From: a virus
DNA length: 31,247 nt
Reading direction: 5' to 3' (one strand)
IMG/VR virus record: IMGVR_UViG_3300006753_000036
Location: 1-31,247 of that record
Below the pieces are notes generated by a model. It did not search any database and was not told the DNA's origin. It saw nothing but the letters and a program-made list of their open reading frames with translations. This document shows positions 27,799 through 31,247 of this stretch, one piece after another; the stretch's first letter is position 1, and each line of letters begins with the position of its first letter. A program made the position numbers and the translations under genes.

Positions 27799-30700
27799 GT
27801 GGCAGACGGCGGCACAAGTCGGTTCGGCGGAACCCTTGAGGGTGACCCTCTGGTTAGTCGTTTTGGTGGTGCCCTTGAGGAAGAGGGCGTCCCCACGGAG
27901 GCGGCGGCGGCGGACGTAGGTCAGGTCAGCCGTTTTGGCGGCGTCCTTGAGGACGACACAGCAGTTGAGGGCCCTGGGCCGCCGCCCCTAACCGGAGTCA
28001 ATGCCCCCGTCACAGACGCCTCCGAGATCGACCCGCTGATCACTGGTGTGTCGGAAGACCTTGAGGCCGAGATCGAAGCCAGAGTTGCTCAGATGATCGA
28101 GTCGGCAAGGGCTCGTCAGGAGGAGCAGGATGCGGGGCGGCACCTTGGCCCAGAGCCAGAGTCTCCGGCCCTTCGCATCGGCTCGGACGTTGGCGCTCCC
28201 GCTGGGCCACCTCCCAGGTATGGGGGGTTCTTCACGGGGGAGGTGGCCCCCGAGAGCCCCGAGGAGTTGGAGGCCCGGCTTGGGTACGATCCGATGGCGG
28301 AGGTGTGGGACGCCGGCCCGCTACTTTCCAGCAAGACCCCGCAGCAGACCGTGCTCCAGTCCAGGCGGGTGCGGGCCGCGGGGATGGACGATCCCGAGGA
28401 AAAACGCAAGTACAAGGAGGAGACTGCGGAACTGGTAGAGGACATTCGCGCGCAGCACATGATCAGGGATGCCGACGAGTGGCAGCGACTCCGGGAACTC
28501 GGGATGAGCGCAAGCGAAGAGCAGGCCATTGTTGGCCTCGTGGAGGACGTGGGCCCAGCCGCCCTTCAGGAGTGGGAGAACTGGGACCTTCCAGAGGACC
28601 ACCCAGACAGGGTGTCGTCTCCGGCCGCAATGATGAGAAAGGCCTACCGCGATGGCCTCGAAAGGGAGGGGCTGATTGAGGAGCTGCGGATCCGCGAGGA
28701 GCGCCTGGCCGAGATCGAGGGGGGGGACCGGACGGGGTGGTTTGACCCTGCGACCGAAGAGGGGGCGAGCCGAGCGCAGGAGTTGATCGCGCAGCTGGAC
28801 CGGGCTGCCGTCATTGTCGACAAGGAAAAAGACTACCAAATGACCAAGCGGGTCCTCGGCATGTCGGAAAAGGTCTCCGAGGCCCTTGGGATCCCAGAGG
28901 AGCAGGTAGAGGCAATAGCGCTCGCTCGGTTCGTTAACGAGTACGCCCACACACAAATGCCCGACCCAAAAGCCTACGACCTCATCGCCCAGGGCTTCAC
29001 GCCGCCTATGGCCGGGGAGTTGACGCCGGGGTGGGAGAAGGCGACCGTGGCGGAAAAGGTCCTGTCCTGGTTTAGCCGGCCGTTTTACTCGACGGTTTCG
29101 GTGTCTGCTGACCTGGACTACTTCTTCCAGATGGAGCCGCAGGAGCGTCAGGACTGGGCCGACAAGCTCCACCCAGGTGACCCGAGAAAGCCGGTCTTCC
29201 TCGAGATTGGCGGGGTTCGTTATGACAAGGATGGCGAGCGGGTCCTATCAATCATCGATGAACAGAACCGGATAGAGGGACTGTACGACGCGGATGTCCA
29301 CGGCCGACTGAGCGGCCTGAAATGGCAACTCAGGAAGGCTTACTGGGACGCCAACGCACTGGATCCTTACGGGTTCAACATCTACCTCCCGCACCCGTGG
29401 CAGAAGATCGAGAGGGGGGGAATCATCGCGGAGGGGGAAAGGTTGACCGGGCCACACGAGATTCGGTCCCGTGGCCTTGCGGCACAGCTCGTAGGAAGCC
29501 CCATCAAGACGGACGACCCGGCGATGATGGCCCACATCTCAAAGGAAGAGCAGCGGTGGATGTCGCATGTGGACGCCCAGTGGTGGGGGCTCGGAACCGC
29601 CATTGGGATTGACAACAAGTACTACAAGGGGCCGCCGGATCCGCTTGCCGCGTTGTTTATTCCGAAGTCCAAGAGGCAGGACATCCTCAAGCAGATTGAA
29701 GCGGGCGACCCCCTCGCCGGAATGTGGACGGCGAACATGTTCCAGATCATCGCCCCCGACCTCGCGGCACCCTACGGGGGGGTCATTGCTGCCACCGGAA
29801 AGCTCCTCGGGGCGCCCGGGAAAATCAAAGCGGGCGGGTCGTTCTTCACACCCCAGGGCGACCGGATGAGAACAGCCCAGCAGGCAAGGCAGGGCCAGAA
29901 GGTTGTTGCGGAGATGGAGCGCCGCGCCCTTGCTGCCGGGAGAGAGGTCAGTCAGACCGAAAAAGACGCGGCCGTGCGGTTGGTTTTTGATGGTATGGAC
30001 CTGGCCTACAACGACGTAGCCGCCCTCGCCAGCGTGGGGGCTAAGTACACCCCAGAAAACCTTGGGAGGGGGACCAGGGAGATCAAGAAGACCCTCCGGG
30101 GGCCGGATGACCCTGCGTGGCGCTGGGTCAAACACATTGACTTTGACGAGGCCATCTACTTCGACGAGGGGCTCCCCAACTTTGACAGCACAAAGGTTCG
30201 TGTGACCTACGGGGACGACCCCATTCCCTCCGTGGGGGCCGTTGTCGACAGAATTGCGGCTGCAGGAAAGGGGTCGCCCGGGGCAGAGGCTGTTCGTGAT
30301 TTCCTCTATGGAAAGGGCGCCGCCCGGAAGGTCCGACAGAGAAGGGGTCTAATTCCCGAAGAGGCCACAGTCATCCCCGAGGAGAAGGCGGCTACGGCAG
30401 CTCGACTCCAGGACCAGCTTGATGCAGAAAAGGCCAAGCTGGCACCCATGGAGGCGGGCGCGGGCCGGCGTGCCGGCGAGGCGCCGCGTCTGCACAAGAA
30501 GAGGGTGGCTGCCCAAGCCAAGAAGGTTCGCGACCTGGAGAAAAGGATAGAGAAGCTCAAGGTTCCAAAGGAGCTAACGCCAGACGAGGTTGTAGACCAC
30601 ATGTTGGCGGAGATGTTCGACCCACTCAGGCCCGCCAGCATGTTCCCGAAGAGGACGAGCGGGAACGTGTTCAAGGTCTTTGACGGGGCTGGCCGGATGG

Positions 30701-31247
30701 CGGCCCAGGTCGAGCATAGGATTTCGCCAAAACAGGTCCGTCCGGTTACGGACGTTATTCAGAGGGCGTTTGGGGTGGACACCACAGTCCTTGGGTGGAA
30801 CGTCAACCGCGGAACGAAGGAGGCCCCGAACTGGGTGCCGATGAAGCTCATCGACATGATCACAGAGCAGGAGGCCCAGCGGGTTGTCCAGGGGCACTGG
30901 AAGAGGGACGTGACAAGGAGGGCCCTCGGGGCACAGTTCCACAAGCTCGCCTATGACGTAATGGTGGCGAAGGAGGGTAGTGAGGAGGCGGCAGCGGCCA
31001 TGGGCAGGTTCGTGGAGGCTCTTGGGGAGCCCGTCGACATGGCCGACGTTGGACTGAGCGTCCTCCAGGGGGTAACGAACCATGTCTCTAGGGGGATTCA
31101 GTACCGACCCGTAGCCAGGACCGACGCCAGGGCCGACATCCCGCCACTACCATCCGGGGGACTCAGCAAGAAGGTTGCTGAGCACATGATCGCAAGGAAC
31201 AAGGGGAAACTCACAGAACTCCGGGACCTCAGCATCCCACCGCCGGA
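27799..31247 (+). CDS. Very large internal virion-like protein, C-terminus outside window
   Basis: An open frame from GTG 27799 to the window end, at least 1,149 residues; the ribosome site is AAGGAG in the end of the previous gene. The first 50 residues carry three SRFGGxLE repeats (S7, S20 and S44). Later parts are mostly helical, with segments such as VLSWFSRPFYSTVSVSADLD, VDRIAAAGKGSPGAEAVRDF and a lysine-rich coiled-coil (AQAKKVRDLEKRIEKLKVPK). Such giant helical proteins at this position in podoviruses are internal core or ejection proteins, sometimes with a lytic domain; none is visible in the part present. GTG start chosen because no other start fits the gap. Confidence 0.75.
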   Translation, partial: MADGGTSRFGGTLEGDPLVSRFGGALEEEGVPTEAAAADVGQVSRFGGVLEDDTAVEGPGPPPLTGVNAPVTDASEIDPLITGVSEDLEAEIEARVAQMIESARARQEEQDAGRHLGPEPESPALRIGSDVGAPAGPPPRYGGFFTGEVAPESPEELEARLGYDPMAEVWDAGPLLSSKTPQQTVLQSRRVRAAGMDDPEEKRKYKEETAELVEDIRAQHMIRDADEWQRLRELGMSASEEQAIVGLVEDVGPAALQEWENWDLPEDHPDRVSSPAAMMRKAYRDGLEREGLIEELRIREERLAEIEGGDRTGWFDPATEEGASRAQELIAQLDRAAVIVDKEKDYQMTKRVLGMSEKVSEALGIPEEQVEAIALARFVNEYAHTQMPDPKAYDLIAQGFTPPMAGELTPGWEKATVAEKVLSWFSRPFYSTVSVSADLDYFFQMEPQERQDWADKLHPGDPRKPVFLEIGGVRYDKDGERVLSIIDEQNRIEGLYDADVHGRLSGLKWQLRKAYWDANALDPYGFNIYLPHPWQKIERGGIIAEGERLTGPHEIRSRGLAAQLVGSPIKTDDPAMMAHISKEEQRWMSHVDAQWWGLGTAIGIDNKYYKGPPDPLAALFIPKSKRQDILKQIEAGDPLAGMWTANMFQIIAPDLAAPYGGVIAATGKLLGAPGKIKAGGSFFTPQGDRMRTAQQARQGQKVVAEMERRALAAGREVSQTEKDAAVRLVFDGMDLAYNDVAALASVGAKYTPENLGRGTREIKKTLRGPDDPAWRWVKHIDFDEAIYFDEGLPNFDSTKVRVTYGDDPIPSVGAVVDRIAAAGKGSPGAEAVRDFLYGKGAARKVRQRRGLIPEEATVIPEEKAATAARLQDQLDAEKAKLAPMEAGAGRRAGEAPRLHKKRVAAQAKKVRDLEKRIEKLKVPKELTPDEVVDHMLAEMFDPLRPASMFPKRTSGNVFKVFDGAGRMAAQVEHRISPKQVRPVTDVIQRAFGVDTTVLGWNVNRGTKEAPNWVPMKLIDMITEQEAQRVVQGHWKRDVTRRALGAQFHKLAYDVMVAKEGSEEAAAAMGRFVEALGEPVDMADVGLSVLQGVTNHVSRGIQYRPVARTDARADIPPLPSGGLSKKVAEHMIARNKGKLTELRDLSIPPP
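27817..27951 (+). repeat. Three imperfect copies of a 24-base SRFGGxLE-coding unit
   Basis: Copies at 27817-27840, 27856-27879 and 27928-27951 encode SRFGGTLE, SRFGGALE and SRFGGVLE, with differences mostly at silent or fourth-from-last residue positions. The spacers between them are acidic and of different length. Confidence 0.8.

Overview
The window reads as a piece of a tailed bacteriophage genome, probably of podovirus type, from an uncultured or unidentified GC-rich host. Every recognisable gene is viral. There is a terminase, portal, coat and short-tail morphogenesis block but no tail sheath, tape measure or baseplate genes. Starts are bacterial (ATG, GTG, TTG with GGAG-type Shine-Dalgarno sites). 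I see no integrase, tRNA, IS element, CRISPR array or host gene. Both ends cut through a gene.

Layout. (1) 1-5325, leftward: about 15 small, tightly packed, mostly unassigned genes, many joined by ATGA overlaps and driven by a nearly identical Shine-Dalgarno cassette. (2) 5326-6489: a GC-rich region with no strong coding signal, inverted repeats, a rightward terminator-like hairpin and a leftward small zinc-ribbon gene. (3) 6.5-9.9 kb, rightward: a zinc-finger protein, an HExxH metallopeptidase-like protein, a few unassigned genes and a likely small terminase. (4) 9.9-17.1 kb: large terminase, portal, zinc-ribbon accessory protein, scaffold-like protein, major capsid protein and decoration-like protein. 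(5) 17.1-23.9 kb: two strong RNA hairpins around an unassigned virion-like gene, then adaptor-like and nozzle-like proteins and three small appendage-like genes. (6) 23.96-31.25 kb: four probable internal or ejection virion proteins, the last over 1,149 residues and unfinished.

The most unusual content is in the leftward block. A hairpin with core GCCA-N-CTAG-N-TGGC occurs nine times between 163 and 5973 and nowhere else that I could find. Its departures from perfect symmetry are mostly G-U pairs in the transcript of the local coding strand and would be C-A mismatches in the opposite strand, which argues for an RNA element rather than only a DNA operator. Two intergenic stretches of about 100 nt (around 3270-3354 and 3641-3727) share a larger architecture: stop codon, conserved linker, long stem-loop, GACU, second hairpin, then the CTAG hairpin. 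The stems differ in sequence but keep pairing. Together with the repeated Shine-Dalgarno cassettes this looks like a phage-wide post-transcriptional control system, comparable in spirit to the start-associated sequences of cluster K mycobacteriophages but different in sequence. Its function is inference.

The rightward block works as a virion assembly line: terminase packages DNA through the portal into a scaffolded coat shell, adaptor and nozzle proteins close the portal and form the short tail, appendage proteins decorate it, and the large internal proteins probably help DNA ejection.
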